A stretch of DNA of 64,000 nucleotides from Branchiostoma floridae (GCF_000003815.2 NC_049994.1:12272969-12336968); one strand, 5' to 3'; positions 12,088 to 24,800 are shown, counted from the first letter of the stretch. A program made the numbers and translations. The notes: generated from the sequence alone by a model not told the origin.

Positions 12088-12263
12088 CACTCGAAAGACC
12101 ACAAAAAGTAAATTTTATGTGCTACATTCTTTACTGACTCCACATCTAATGTAAAGGGACGAAAAACAAGACGGAGTAAAATGTGTCGCATCATAATATA
12201 AGAGAATTGTTGAGGATAGCATGCATGATACATAATATGTTACACTCCGAAAGCTTCAATGCC

Positions 12264-12269
12264 AATAAA
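12264..12269 (+). terminator. Probable polyadenylation signal of gene 2
   Basis: AATAAA lies about 180 bases after the gene 2 stop codon. A second AATAAA at 12473-12478 is an alternative. Confidence 0.45.
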
Positions 12270-12747
12270 ACGCATGTACTACATAGTCTAGACGGCTGAA
12301 AGTGGTGTAAAACAAGTATGCATATACTGTCTGCATGTCAACCATGTCCACATCGTTATATAACACGGCATCTGTCTACATGTTGGGTAATTCTCATGTC
12401 TACAAACGTCTGTACATACTTATATGTGATCCTTTTAGAATAAGGGCGTTTGTGATGTATTGTCCGTATGATAATAAAAACTTGAAAAAATGTCATTGCT
12501 CGCCTTGCCATTGCGTAACTTAGGATCCCTCTGTAGCATTCTGTGGTGACAAAGGTAGCTGACTCACGTAGACGTCTGAAAAATTATTAAATCTTTTGCA
12601 AAATGCATGTATGAACTGTTACAATTATAGTAAAATTATCACCAAACCATTTTTGTGAGATCGCTTTCTGAACGGAAAATAGCTGAGTCAGCCTTCATTT
12701 AAGATTAGGCCATAAAAGTCTCAGTTTTCATCCCTCGTGGCAAACGC

Positions 12748-12759
12748 AAGATGCTTTGG
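12748..12759 (+). repeat. LINE target-site duplication, 5' copy
   Basis: AAGATGCTTTGG occurs here and directly after the poly(A) tail at 17799-17810, bracketing the LINE. The first two A bases of the 3' copy cannot be told from the tail. Confidence 0.8.
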
Positions 12760-12924
12760 CACTTCTTTCTACTCGCGGATGACGAACTTGGCAAGGCAAC
12801 GGACTTATGATTTTGTGGACTTTCGGACTTATGGATTTGACGCCCGGACTTTTCTGTACTCTGGTAAGGAGCTTATGTCCAAATGACAAAAAATGTGCTG
12901 ACAACTGTATAATATCTTGTGAGT

Positions 12925-15900
12925 ATGGCTGATCTTAATTGCTTATCTTTAAATGTTAAAGGGATTAGAGATAAGATTAAACGAAAATCTATATTTAAAT
13001 GGTGCAAAGACCAAAAAGCAGATGTAGTATTTTTACAAGAAACACATGTAACTTCGGAAGTAGAAACTGCCTTTGATCTAGACTGGGGTGGGAAGGGCTT
13101 CCACTCCTGTGGAACCAGTAAAAGTAGAGGAGTTTCCATCTATTTTGGACCAAAATGTAATGTAGAAAACATAGACGTTTTTGATGATAATGGGGAAGGG
13201 AGAAAGATCCTAATTAATTGCCATATAGGAGACCTTGACTTAACATTAGTTAATATTTATGCCCCAAATAAAGTAACTGATAGAAATTCCTTCCTAACTA
13301 ACCTTATTAGATGGATAGATGATAATAGACAGCTCAGTAATGACACTACTAGAGATATAATTGCAGGGGGTGATTATAATGCAGTGTACCATAGTGATAA
13401 AGATAAAAAGGGAGGGACAATGACTAATGTAGAACAGTCTTCAGTAGTTTTAAGAAAGTTTTGTTCATCCCTAAACCTTTGTGATATTTGGCGGGAAAAA
13501 AATAAAGAGCTTAGACAGTATACCTATAGGGATAACTTCCATAAGGTTTCATGTAGATTAGATTATTGGTTCATTTCAAAATCCATAATCAGTTCAGTCA
13601 GAAAGTGCGATATTAGTCCTAGTGTAAAAACAGACCATAATGCAATTTTTCTTAAACTATATAACACAGCAAAAGATAGAGGCCCCAACTATTGGAAACT
13701 AAACACTGAAATACTTAAAGAGGAAGAGTATTGTAATGAGATTAAAGAACTGATTCAAAACACAATAACAGAGGAGTCTGAATTACCCTCTGGTTTACTT
13801 TTGGAATTATGCTATGTAAGAATTAGAGAATTCTCCATTTCTCACTGTAAGAAGAGAGCTGTTAAAAGTAGACAAGAGGAAAATGATTTAGTAACCAAAA
13901 TAAAAACACTAACTGAAATTCTAGAAAATTCTGAAAGTGAGGCAGATTATTCATTAACTAGGGATAAACTAGTAAGGGCAAAATTACAGCTAGACAAATT
14001 ATATGAAACAAGGGCAAAAGGAGCCTACATAAGGTCTAGAGCCAAATGGATTAAAGAGGGGGAAAAATGCTCTAAATTTTTTCTCAATCTAGAAAGGAAA
14101 AGCATAACTAAATCCAACATAGATATGCTAAAACAGGGAGACAGGGACATTTTTGATCAACATGAAATTCTAGCAGAAGCTGTAAACTTCTATAAGGACC
14201 TATATAGTCAGGATAATATTAATCCAGATAATGTTGAAGAATATTTGTCAGATATAACATTAGATAATACACTTAATGATGATGAGAAAAATGAATTAGA
14301 TAAACCAATAACCTTAGAAGAATGTGAGCAAGCTTTAAATGGAATGAAAAATAATAAAGCCCCTGGGCCTAATGGACTTCCTTCTGAGTTCTTTAAACAT
14401 TTTTGGAGTAGCTTAGGGCCCCTGGTACACAAATCATTTTTAGAGGGTTATCAGAACAAAAGATTGACTTACTCGCAAAGAACAGCACTCCTAAAACTAT
14501 TACATAAGAAAAATGAATTGTACCTTTTGAAGAATTGGAGACCCATAAGCCTACTTAACTGTGACTACAAAATTATAGCCTTTACCATAGCTAATAGAGT
14601 TAAAAAGGTACTTCCAAAACTTATTAACCAAAGTCAAACAGCATATATTAAAGGGCGTTTCATTGGACAAAATATCAGAATAATAAATGACATAATTTTC
14701 TATTCTAAACACGAAAGAAAGACTGGAGCTCTATTGTTCTTGGATTTTGAAAAAGCCTTTGACTCTGTAAATAGAGACTTCATGTACAAAACTCTACACA
14801 AATTTAACTTTGGCCCTGCATTTATAGAATGGATAAAAATACTATACACAGATACTTGCTGTAATATATTAAATAACGGCTGGATATCAGAGCCTATAGA
14901 ATTAAGCCGAGGTATAAGGCAGGGGTGCCCATTATCTTGTCTGCTGTTTATACTTGTGACAGAAATTATGGCCACTAAGATTAGAACCTCTAAAGATATA
15001 AAGGGAATCTTAGTTCCACATAATGAGGGTAGTGAGGAAATTAAAATAAGCCAGGTAGCTGATGACACAACATTAATTTTAGCAGATGAAAATTCAATAC
15101 TAAATGCAGTGGAGGTTATAACAGAATTCAGTAAGGTAGCAGGAACTAAACTTAATAAATCTAAAACCCAAGCTATGTGGATTGGTGTATGGGAGAAAAG
15201 TGATAAAAGAATCTTAGACTTAGATTGGACAAAAGAACCCATTAAAGCACTTGGTGTTTACTTTGGCCATAACCCAAGTGTATGTGAACTCCTAAATTGG
15301 GAAAAGAAAATAGAGAAGCTAAAGAACACACTTAACTTGTGGAAAAGTAGAAAACTAACCCTATATGGTAAAGTAGTAGTCATTAAACAACTTGCATTGG
15401 CCCAACTAATTTACAACTTCATGAATATAGATACCCCAGAATGGGCAATAAGGAAGATAGAAAGGACATTATGGAACTATCTTTGGGATAATAAACAGGA
15501 TAAAATTTCTAGAAACTGTATAATTGGAGACTACTGTGAAGGTGGAATAAAAATGATCAATGTTAGATGTCAGATTCAGGGTCTATTGGCTTCATGGGTC
15601 AGAAGACTTTGTAATGGACCTATGGCCCAGTGGAAATCAATCCCCAACTTTTATCTTAAATATTATGGTGATGACAATTTGATTTTCAAAATGAATTTCC
15701 TAACTAAAGAACATTGTCCAGAAATCCCCAAAATACCTAACTTCTATAAAGCTGTTGTCCTTGCTTGGCATAAAGCAGGAGGGGGGTTAACTAAACAACC
15801 TCAGACATTAGAGGAAATACTGAATGAAGTAATTTGGGGTAATCAGAACATCACTTTGAAGAGAAAAACATTATTTTATAGAAACTGGATAAAGGAAGGC

Positions 15901-16719
15901 CTAATTCAGATTAAAGATATTTTTCCTGGTGGTAGTTTTATATTAGCAAGGACACTATTGGAAAAATTAAACGATACCAAAAACTTTTTGGCTGAGCACA
16001 ATAACCTTCTTAATGCGATACCAAAAGAATGGAAAACAAAATTAGCTCTGCACTCTAACCAAGTAAATAAACTAGAATCCCAACCAACACAAATTGGATT
16101 GCTTCAAGATAAATTTATACCACTAGAGAAGGCTATATCTAGAACTGTATACAACCATTTAAATAAGCAGATATTTACAGAGAGAAAGAGTATTGATAAC
16201 TTAGGGGAATTGCTACATGTTATTGTATTGAATAAACAGCTAATATGGAAAGGGCTAACTCTAGACATTAAAGAAAACAAGCTAAGAGAGTTTAACTTTA
16301 AGTTGTTACACCAAATCTTGCCTTGTAAATACAAATTGAATAAATGGAAAATAAAAGATCAGACAGGTAAAATATACAGTCCAACTTGTGGGATATGTAA
16401 TGTAGAGGAAAACTATGTACACATGTTTGTGGAATGTAAACGACTGAAACATTTCTGGCAGAAGATAGAGGACTTTTTATTTCATAAGGGGGTTAGGGTA
16501 AAAATTACCAAGTCAACTATTTTTCTAGGTTATGAATATAGGTCAAAGGTCAGCCATTTTGTAAACAAAGTGGTGACCTTAGCAAAATTTGCTATTTTCA
16601 AATCGTGGGTTCAAGATAAAGATAGCGAGGTGAAATTATTGAAAGATGACATTTTCAAGATGTTTCTCTGGGATTTTTGGAATGACACACATATTTGGCA
16701 TTGTATCCACTCAAGGTAA
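12925..16719 (+). CDS. LINE ORF2: AP endonuclease and reverse transcriptase
   Basis: The 1,264-residue polyprotein should nick target DNA and copy the element's RNA by target-primed reverse transcription. The N-terminal apurinic-type endonuclease shows LQETH (about 38-42), GGDYN (D150, N152), RLDYWF and a DH pair near residue 245. The reverse transcriptase shows NWRPISLLN, LDFEKAFDS (D607), RGIRQGCPLS and the catalytic ADD (D713, D714) preceded by Val where Phe or Tyr is usual. A C-terminal Cys/His knuckle, C-x2-C-x8-H-x4-C, lies in CGICNVEENYVHMFVEC. The start was set at the ATG opening MADLNCLSLNVKG. No frameshift or stop was found. Confidence 0.9.
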   Translation: MADLNCLSLNVKGIRDKIKRKSIFKWCKDQKADVVFLQETHVTSEVETAFDLDWGGKGFHSCGTSKSRGVSIYFGPKCNVENIDVFDDNGEGRKILINCHIGDLDLTLVNIYAPNKVTDRNSFLTNLIRWIDDNRQLSNDTTRDIIAGGDYNAVYHSDKDKKGGTMTNVEQSSVVLRKFCSSLNLCDIWREKNKELRQYTYRDNFHKVSCRLDYWFISKSIISSVRKCDISPSVKTDHNAIFLKLYNTAKDRGPNYWKLNTEILKEEEYCNEIKELIQNTITEESELPSGLLLELCYVRIREFSISHCKKRAVKSRQEENDLVTKIKTLTEILENSESEADYSLTRDKLVRAKLQLDKLYETRAKGAYIRSRAKWIKEGEKCSKFFLNLERKSITKSNIDMLKQGDRDIFDQHEILAEAVNFYKDLYSQDNINPDNVEEYLSDITLDNTLNDDEKNELDKPITLEECEQALNGMKNNKAPGPNGLPSEFFKHFWSSLGPLVHKSFLEGYQNKRLTYSQRTALLKLLHKKNELYLLKNWRPISLLNCDYKIIAFTIANRVKKVLPKLINQSQTAYIKGRFIGQNIRIINDIIFYSKHERKTGALLFLDFEKAFDSVNRDFMYKTLHKFNFGPAFIEWIKILYTDTCCNILNNGWISEPIELSRGIRQGCPLSCLLFILVTEIMATKIRTSKDIKGILVPHNEGSEEIKISQVADDTTLILADENSILNAVEVITEFSKVAGTKLNKSKTQAMWIGVWEKSDKRILDLDWTKEPIKALGVYFGHNPSVCELLNWEKKIEKLKNTLNLWKSRKLTLYGKVVVIKQLALAQLIYNFMNIDTPEWAIRKIERTLWNYLWDNKQDKISRNCIIGDYCEGGIKMINVRCQIQGLLASWVRRLCNGPMAQWKSIPNFYLKYYGDDNLIFKMNFLTKEHCPEIPKIPNFYKAVVLAWHKAGGGLTKQPQTLEEILNEVIWGNQNITLKRKTLFYRNWIKEGLIQIKDIFPGGSFILARTLLEKLNDTKNFLAEHNNLLNAIPKEWKTKLALHSNQVNKLESQPTQIGLLQDKFIPLEKAISRTVYNHLNKQIFTERKSIDNLGELLHVIVLNKQLIWKGLTLDIKENKLREFNFKLLHQILPCKYKLNKWKIKDQTGKIYSPTCGICNVEENYVHMFVECKRLKHFWQKIEDFLFHKGVRVKITKSTIFLGYEYRSKVSHFVNKVVTLAKFAIFKSWVQDKDSEVKLLKDDIFKMFLWDFWNDTHIWHCIHSR

Positions 16720-17395
16720 GAATGTTTTTGACTGTTGATGATGCTCTGTGAATTTGTGCTCTCCACTTGTCATTGCTGTGACAGCCATTAGTCCAAAAGT
16801 AAATTATGTGATGTAACAGAATGTTTCTGTTTTTGTAACATGATGTTGTCTTGATGTTTATATTGCACAGTAGTACAGATCACTGTTTAGCTAAGATTGC
16901 TTATGCCTGTCAATTTTTTTTTCTCAATTCTGGATGAGTGATGACTACTTTCTTCTTGTTTGCTCTATTGCTTTGTAAAGTTGATCATGTCTTTTTGTGT
17001 AAACCTGCTTATGCAGCTTCTTTTTGTAAATTGTAATGTTTGTTTTTTGGAAATTGTATGCTTGCTGTAACTAGTGTAAGACTGTTTTGTATCCTACTTA
17101 TTTGTGTATTTTTGTCTTTAATACTGATGTGATGATCATGTTTGTGTATTTTTTTATGTTTTCAGCTTTTGACGTTTGCTTCTTGTGTTTATTGTTCTAA
17201 TGTTAACGTTTTTTTGTAAGCCTAATGTTGTATTTGTAAACATTGCAATGTTTGTGTGAGTTTGTTAGTGCTAAGATAGTGGTATACTTGATGTGTTTAT
17301 ATTTGTGATTCCTTTTGAATCTTCAGATTTTTTTTAATGCAAATGGAATGTTTGAGTAATATTCATGTAAATTTGTGATATGTGTAAAATTGAAA

Positions 17396-17564
17396 CCAGG
17401 GAAGGAAAACCCTGCACAGAAACCCAGGGATGACACCCCTGCACAGAAGTCCTAGGGAAGAAACCCTAGCACAAAAAATCCAGGGGGGATAAAACACCCC
17501 TGTAAAAAAAGTCCTAGGGAGCAAACCCTAGCCAAAAAAAGCCAGTGGGAATGGCCCCTGCAAC
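17396..17564 (+). repeat. Array of about six small stem-loops in the LINE 3' UTR
   Basis: Units of about 25-35 bases alternate two self-complementary cores, CCAGGG..CCCTG and CCTAGGG..CCCTAG, each closed by a short purine-rich loop and separated by CACAGAAA or A-rich spacers. In RNA each unit could form a 5-7 bp stem. It may be a recognition site for the element's own enzyme, which is inference. Confidence 0.7.
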
Positions 17565-17766
17565 AATATGTAAATGTGTTATAGTATGATAGTATTGCAT
17601 ATGTCTAGATGACTGAGTAAAGGTAGACTAGTGTGTAAAATGGTAAGGTAATGCTAGTTCAAATATTCTATAATGATCGACTTTAGTTCTGTATATTCAG
17701 TCGTATGTTCTATAGTGATTAGGTGATTATCTTTGAATGTTCTGTACTTTAGATTTATGACTTGTG

Positions 17767-17772
17767 AATAAA
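17767..17772 (+). terminator. Polyadenylation signal of the LINE
   Basis: AATAAA lies about six bases before the poly(A) tail that ends the element. Confidence 0.7.
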
Positions 17773-17798
17773 GAGTGGAAAAAAAAAAAAAAAAAAAA

Positions 17799-17810
17799 AA
17801 GATGCTTTGG
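17799..17810 (+). repeat. LINE target-site duplication, 3' copy
   Basis: Second copy of the 12-base duplication, at the end of the poly(A) tail. See 12748-12759. Confidence 0.8.
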
Positions 17811-18865
17811 AATAAAGATAACGACGGCTCTAGTGTAAAGCATGTGGTACTTGAAATAGTTGAGAATATGACCTACTATTTTATCCATACTTATTTGGTC
17901 AACGTAGTGTTTTGTGCATCGTACAAGAACCTTCGGGAAAATCAAGTTTGCTCGACAATGAGACATTTTACACGGAAGTACATTCTATTTAGATAATGTC
18001 TTTTTTTCTATTAAATCAAACCATTTTGCTTTTTGCTGCATGATTGAGTGGATTGTCATCAATTAGAAGGGAACATTTCCCCCTTGGGTATTTTGAGTGT
18101 TGGTGCCTAATAAAGTACTTGCAACAATTGGTTCATTTAATCCACAAGCCTATCGTTTATACATACAAGTTACTAATAACACATACAAGTAACTGATTTG
18201 AGCAAAGACCACTGATCATTCCTTGATCTTTCAGATGTCCACTTCATGTATTACAGGAAACTCGAGTTACGAATGAAGGTCGTTGCCCTCTTTATGAATC
18301 CTAGGTCTTATGAATATTGATATAGTAATGGCTTGGTAATAGCTTTGAATTGATGTAACGATATTATCTAACCGATGAAAATGCCCTTCGGCAATGGAGT
18401 GAAATGATGATGAACTTAAAAATCAATACAAATATACTTGTATGTTGCCATTTGCTTCTTACATCCAGTACATTCAATTACGACCATTAGCCTTCCACTA
18501 TTCCTCAACCTAATAAAATTCTACGCAAAGGCTATTGTCGGGACATTGTTTTCAAGACGTTTATCGAGTGACGCAGTCATTTTCCTATTCTCATAAGCGG
18601 ACAGTAGTAGCATTAGTAGTTTCATTGGGTGGCTGTGTGGACAGATCCTCTCCTTTTCCCATTTCGATTCCTGCTACGTCTTCGAAGCTTCTACAATAGG
18701 ATTTATGTGAGTAACTTTTGTGTTTTGTGTTTCGATCTAACACTATTCCTGCAGTTCCAATCAAATTTATATTGAATAGTTTTGATAATGTAATAGCCTA
18801 TGTATTTGTCTCGAACAGCGCGCTGAGGTAGGAAGGAAACAGATCTGACTTCAACCCTTCCTAAG
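17811..18865. other. Intergenic upstream of gene 3
   Basis: AT-rich sequence with no exon or transposon recognised. It should include the gene 3 promoter, but no TATA or initiator could be assigned with confidence. Confidence 0.4.
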
Positions 18866-21800
18866 ATGACGGACAACAAGGGAAGGAACCATGGGACAGC
18901 AGTACCAAAGGAACCCGACAAGAAGGAGGAGCTGGACGTGCGTATTCTCAAGATGATTGACATCCGTGTCAAACAGCACGTCGCTAAGGAGGCTGCTGTC
19001 TGTCTGAGAGCCCAGGAGAAGATGGCGAAGGAGCGAGCCAAGACCGACATTAAGGTAGGAACGTCACCTTTAAGCTAAGGGTACAACCCGTCGTACGTGC
19101 AATTTGTCCGTACGTTTTTTTGGAGGCCACATCGACCTGCTGTACAGGGCAGGCGCGTCGCCCGTACTGGCACGTACGGGGGCGAATCCGCAGCCCGATG
19201 GCAAACAAAGTTTTGCATGTAAAGTTCTACGGCGTGTCTGCGTGCTCCCAAATCCGTCGGACTCCCTACGAGTTCGTACGGAGGCGGTACTTACTTAACA
19301 CATACGGATTCCAAAAGATTGTCCACGTTTTGGGACGTAGACAGCACGTACGGCGGGTTGTGCCCTCAGCTTTACACACATCTAACGTGGGTGCAGTAAG
19401 AACGAACATAGCGTCCATAAGTCACAAAGGCTCCATAAATTGTGCTTACCGACTAACAAATTATTCCACGATGTGTACAAATATAATACAAGAAAATCAA
19501 ATCTATTCTATCTATATTAATATGATTCATATAGAAGGATGACACTGCAACTACATGTTAGCGTTTGTACCACGGACAGTATTGAGTTGCTAAAATGTGG
19601 TGTTCATGATCAGTCAATTTGAACTGGATTTACAAATACTGTATATGATGAACTGGCGGATAAAACATGAATGTTATCATCACTGTACTCTTCAGGAAAT
19701 GACCAAACAGTTCTGCTCCACGACCACAGCCCATGGTGTGAGTAGAGTTGTGGATGCAGACAGCAAGACTGGAAAGTAAGTTTCCCTTTCATGCTTGTAA
19801 GATACTCAAGGTAGATGATCTGCGCGTTGTAATAATTTTGCATGACCACGTCATTGAAACTCACTCGGCACTGTTGTGGCTTTTGGTGGAGAAGGTGGTG
19901 AAAACAGTGTTGGAAGTCACAGATGCTACCTAAGATAGAATCTTGCAATAGGCTTCCAAAGGCGGTCAACTTTGCATCTTCGAGGTCCACAAGGACAATT
20001 TTAGTCATCACACTTTAATGCTATTCAAAATCTCTGCCTCCCCCAGACCAAGTCATTGGTATTACGCCAGACAATAAGCAATATAGTGAGCATTTTTTCA
20101 CAAATACGTTGCTACACAGTACTTCCCCACAATAAATGTTGCTGTACTACAATTGACAACATGAAAAATGAATCACTCACGCTTACATTCCAGGTTCCTG
20201 TGGATCATGATCCTGCTGATGTGCCTGACGGTGTTCCTGTACCAGGCTACCATCATGATCATGACGTACTTTGACTATCCGGTTGTCGTGGAGATCAAGG
20301 TGGTGGAGAATACCAAGCTCACCTTTCCTTCCGTCACTGTCTGCAACAACAATAGGTAAGTTACTGTAGTGAGGTATCAAAATGGTCACTATAGTGTTTA
20401 CTTTCCTATGATTTGGAGAAGGTTAAGTACCTCTCATTTCTTTTAAATCGACTTTTGGGAAAACAATATGTTGACTGGAATGCAATCTACATGTATGCTA
20501 TAATGGTAGTATCTGATATGTAGTCTGGCCATAGCCTATCACTATGAAAACATGGATATAGAGAGGCAACCCAAAAGACATCAAGTTTCAACGAAAGAAC
20601 CAGTCGTGTGTTTTCGATACATAACGTTGATATATTATCCTTGACATTGCCCCATTTCATTCGCACGTCGTGCATCAGGCAATTCTGGTGAATAAGAGCA
20701 TTGAAATGGTCTCTAAGATTGTTTACATGACGTGTTACGTATAGTAGATGACTGAACACAATGTAATACAAATGTACACATCACCTTCATTTACCTTATC
20801 GACCACACACAATCAGTTAATTATTTCATCTCATTATAGACTCCGGACATCCAAACTACTTGGAACCCGCCACCAAGCCTTGATCACGCTCGCAAGTGAT
20901 ACAGCAGTGTCGATAGCGAAATTCCTGCCAACTAGTCAGCCGGACGGTGGAGGTTCCCCTGGACATCATAGTGCTCAGGGGAATGAAGGGGTTCTCAGGA
21001 GCAACATCTACATCATCGCGTCACCGGACGACTACGATCAAGCTGAGATCGTCTGCAGGTCGGGGAAGTTTTTGTCCCTCCCATTGAGTAATTGTTACTA
21101 CAATCTCCATATTTATTGAATTGATTTGGACATATCCTTGATTTAAGTTGCACGCAGATTGCCACCCATATTGATCACCAATACAGTACAATGGCAATGA
21201 CAATGATCTTTATTAAATGTCCATACCCAACATACATCCGCATGGACTAAATGCATTCAGCAAGATCAAACGCATGCGCATAATTAAATCTGGCTGTTCA
21301 ATGAATCTGATGCACTCAAAGAAAGTGCATAAAAACATTTTCAAGTAATTACAAAGAGCCAATTCTGGAATTATCTTATGCAATATGAATGTATCGATGT
21401 ACCACTTTCTATTACTGTCAATGCCAACGGATCATGACAAGGTTACAGCAGAAGTTGATTTAACACTTATCGTGTGCAGGGACTTGTCGAAGCAGCTGTG
21501 CACAATGTCCCAGCTCAAGATAGAAGCCACGAACAAGCAGTTGGATCCATTCAATGGCTGGGCATTTTTCAGCCATAAGAATTTGGCCGTCCAGACAGCA
21601 GACTCTTGTGAGAAGGATGGCGAGACGTGTACCGACTGCATTGCTGGAAGGTTCGTGATGCAAACGTTCCTTAGAGAATTGGTTGTCTTATGTTGCATAA
21701 GAATCTCTGTGAATCGTTCATATTCCTCATCATTAAAAGTGGAGAGTTGATACGATAGTAAATACATGTACGAGGGGCATTCAATAAGTAATCCACCTGA

Positions 21801-24800
21801 CCCATTTCCCATAGCAGGAGAGTAATGAAACTTGGCACAGTTATTAGTCTTTCTCTTCATAGGAACCACCCAGAGTTTTGCATTTCTCCCATCATTTGAT
21901 GTAGCTCTGGACACCGTTCTTGTAGGACATCCCAGGTTGGTCCTCCGACAGATGCCTCATTAATGGCAGAAGAGGGACGACCAGGTCTGGGAGCTGTTTC
22001 CACAGACTTCCGGCCTTGTTTGAATTCAGGATGCCAGCGTTTTACAAGGCCATATGATGGGGCATCATCACCATAAGTTCTTTTCATTTCATCAAAAGTC
22101 CCCTTTGGTTTGCGTCCTTTCAAATACAAAAACCGGATCACTGCGCGACACTCAACTTGCTCCATTTCACACCTGGTCCATTTCACACCTGACTCAGTTC
22201 AAACACCAGTAAATCAGTAACCGCAATTAGTTCAGAGCTGTTTTTTGCAACATAACCCATAGAGATATGACTCATTACACATGCAAAATTTTATTTAGAT
22301 CAAACAACTGGAAGTGGGTCAGGTGGATTACTTATTGAATGCCCCTCGTACCTGTTTATTAAAACAGCTAGTTGAAGACAGTGATGGTGAGGATGATACC
22401 GCCATGATAATGATGATGATATGGTATGATAATGATGAAAATAATGTTGACGATGGTAATTATGATCAGGAGGTTAATGATAATGATGATGATGATAAAT
22501 GCAGTTTTGTTTCTTATCATAATGCCTTAATTGAATACTTATAATTATGTTGCAGGTTCCCAATAAAGCCTGCCGACCAGGTCACCCGGTCTCGCGCTTT
22601 TTGCTGCCCAAGAATCATTGCCACTACAGCCAGTGTTGGCACAGTCAGAAATGCCAATGGAACTGGTAGCATCACGACGGTGCCACCAGACGGAGCCCTA
22701 GAAGAGGCATGTGACGCCATGAGAGGTTTAGGAGGAGCAAAGCCTTGCACCGCCTCACAGCTTCTTCATCTGTACAACGATGGTGTCCGTTTTGACGAGT
22801 GGGGTTGGTTCGCCTCACCCTTACGACGCGAGGCACAGATAAGGCTTAAAGGACCGTGTCAGGCTGACTCGAGTACAACATGCTACAAGGATATTCTTCC
22901 GGTTACCACACAGCTCAATGAGGCAGGTGTGTTCTGTTGCTCGCCACAGGTGTGCGTCCAATCAGACTGTACTTCTAAGGTCTCCGGTTGTAGTAACCCA
23001 CTCGGCATGGAAAGTGGAAAGATATGGGATAGGCAAATCAATGCGTCTTCTTTCCATGCTGCGTTCAACAAGGGGCATCCACACCATGGCCGACTGAATT
23101 CTCTGTCCTTCTGGCAACCACACGGGGATGATTCTAACCCGCGTTTTGAAGTAGACTTTGAGAGATCCATCGTTCTTACAGGTGTTATCATTCAGCTAGA
23201 TTCACATAGCTCGGGTTTGGAAGGATATATGCTGGAGTATGGGCAAAACGAAACCTCGTGGATGCAATATGTGGATGAGTTTGGTGGAAACTTACACTTT
23301 TGCGGGACACTTGATGACGATTACTACAACATTCAGCATCTTCCAAAGGCCGTTGCAGCCAGACACATTGCCATCTTACCTGTCTTTAAAAGGGACAATA
23401 ACAACTATAACAGATTTCATTTTCGTGCCGAGTTCTTAGGTTGTGATTTGGAGGATTGTAACATTGACCACAGCGCCATGGGGACGTTTGAAGTTGATAA
23501 TCTCCAATGTAGCGGCACAGAATGTTACTCAAATGCTACAACGTACCGTGGAAAGTTAAATTCGTCAACCAATGGCACTTGTGGAAATTGGAGCTGCCCA
23601 CAAAGCTACAGAGGTTATTGTCTTCAAGAGAACTTTTGCCGTATACCCCCTGATTCTGGAGAAACACATTTAGTTTGTCCTGCGCCTGTCCCAAACGGCA
23701 TCGGTAACAATTCAATAACCATTCCATGTGGTAACATACCACGATGCCCAATCAACGAAGGTGAAGACGACAACGCATTCCCCACCACTAGAACCTTCTA
23801 TCAACATTTCTTTGCCAAGCAGTACTGCAACGAGAGGGAAAAGGACTTGTGTACCGTGGACGATATCATTCTGATGAAGTTAGATTCTCGACTCTCTTCT
23901 GATCCGGGGCGGTTTGCTGATCAGAAACAACAAATAAGAATTGATAGAGGGCAATACGTCTTCGAAGAAAGATTGGAAGCCGGCAGACCGGTCTACTGCT
24001 GTGACAAACTATTCCGATTCACCAACAAAAGCCATAACAGTCATCAAACTGCGTNNNNNNNNNNNNNNNNNNNNNNNNNNNNNNNNNNNNNNNNNNNNNN
24101 NNNNNNNNNNNNNNNNNNNNNNNNNNNNNNNNNNNNNNNNNNNNNNNNNNNNNNNNNNNNNNNNNNNNNNNNNNNNNNNNNNNNNNNNNNNNNNNNNNNN
24201 NNNNNNNNNNNNNNNNNNNNNNNNNNNNNNNNNNNNNNNNNNNNNNNNNNNNNNNNNNNNNNNNNNNNNNNNNNNNNNNNNNNNNNNNNNNNNNNNNNNN
24301 NNNNNNNNNNNNNNNNNNNNNNNNNNNNNNNNNNNNNNNNNNNNNNNNNNNNNNNNNNNNTTGGATTGAATCTTTGCTTTCGACGTCAAGTAGAGCTTGT
24401 ATTCCCAGGAAGTACAGGAAGTCAGGAATCTGGATGGGCTGAAGAGATAGATTTTTCCATTGTCCCCAGACCACACACGTCCCGTGTAGCCTACTGTTGC
24501 ATGTTTGAAACACGAGAGTCCTTTGACGATCTGCTGTACAGATCTGGAGACATGAACATGTTCAGAGGATGCAACAACCCACTGGGTATGGAGTCTGGGA
24601 CAATAACGGCTGGACAGATAACAGCGCAGGTAGTAATAGCAGTTTTGAACAGCATAGAGAATGCTCCGGCTCACGCACGCTTAAATGGCATGTCGTCGTG
24701 GAAGATGCAATCGAATCCCGGCTGGATTAAAGTAGATCTGGGTCAGCAAATGCTGATAACAGGTCTTGTGACACAAGGCCATGGTGAGAACTATATCACA

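Larger units (their letters stand above)
12760..17798 (+). mobile_element. L1/Tx1-like LINE, about 5.0 kb, intact ORF2
   Basis: The element is bounded by a 12-base direct repeat and ends in about 22 A residues. It has a short 5' leader (about 165 bases), one long ORF with endonuclease and reverse transcriptase, a T-rich 3' UTR of about 1.06 kb with a hairpin array, and AATAAA a few bases before the tail. No ORF1 is present, so it is either 5'-truncated just upstream of ORF2 or belongs to a lineage with a single ORF. The intact frame and perfect duplication argue for a young insertion between genes 2 and 3. The clade call rests on motif style only. Confidence 0.85.
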
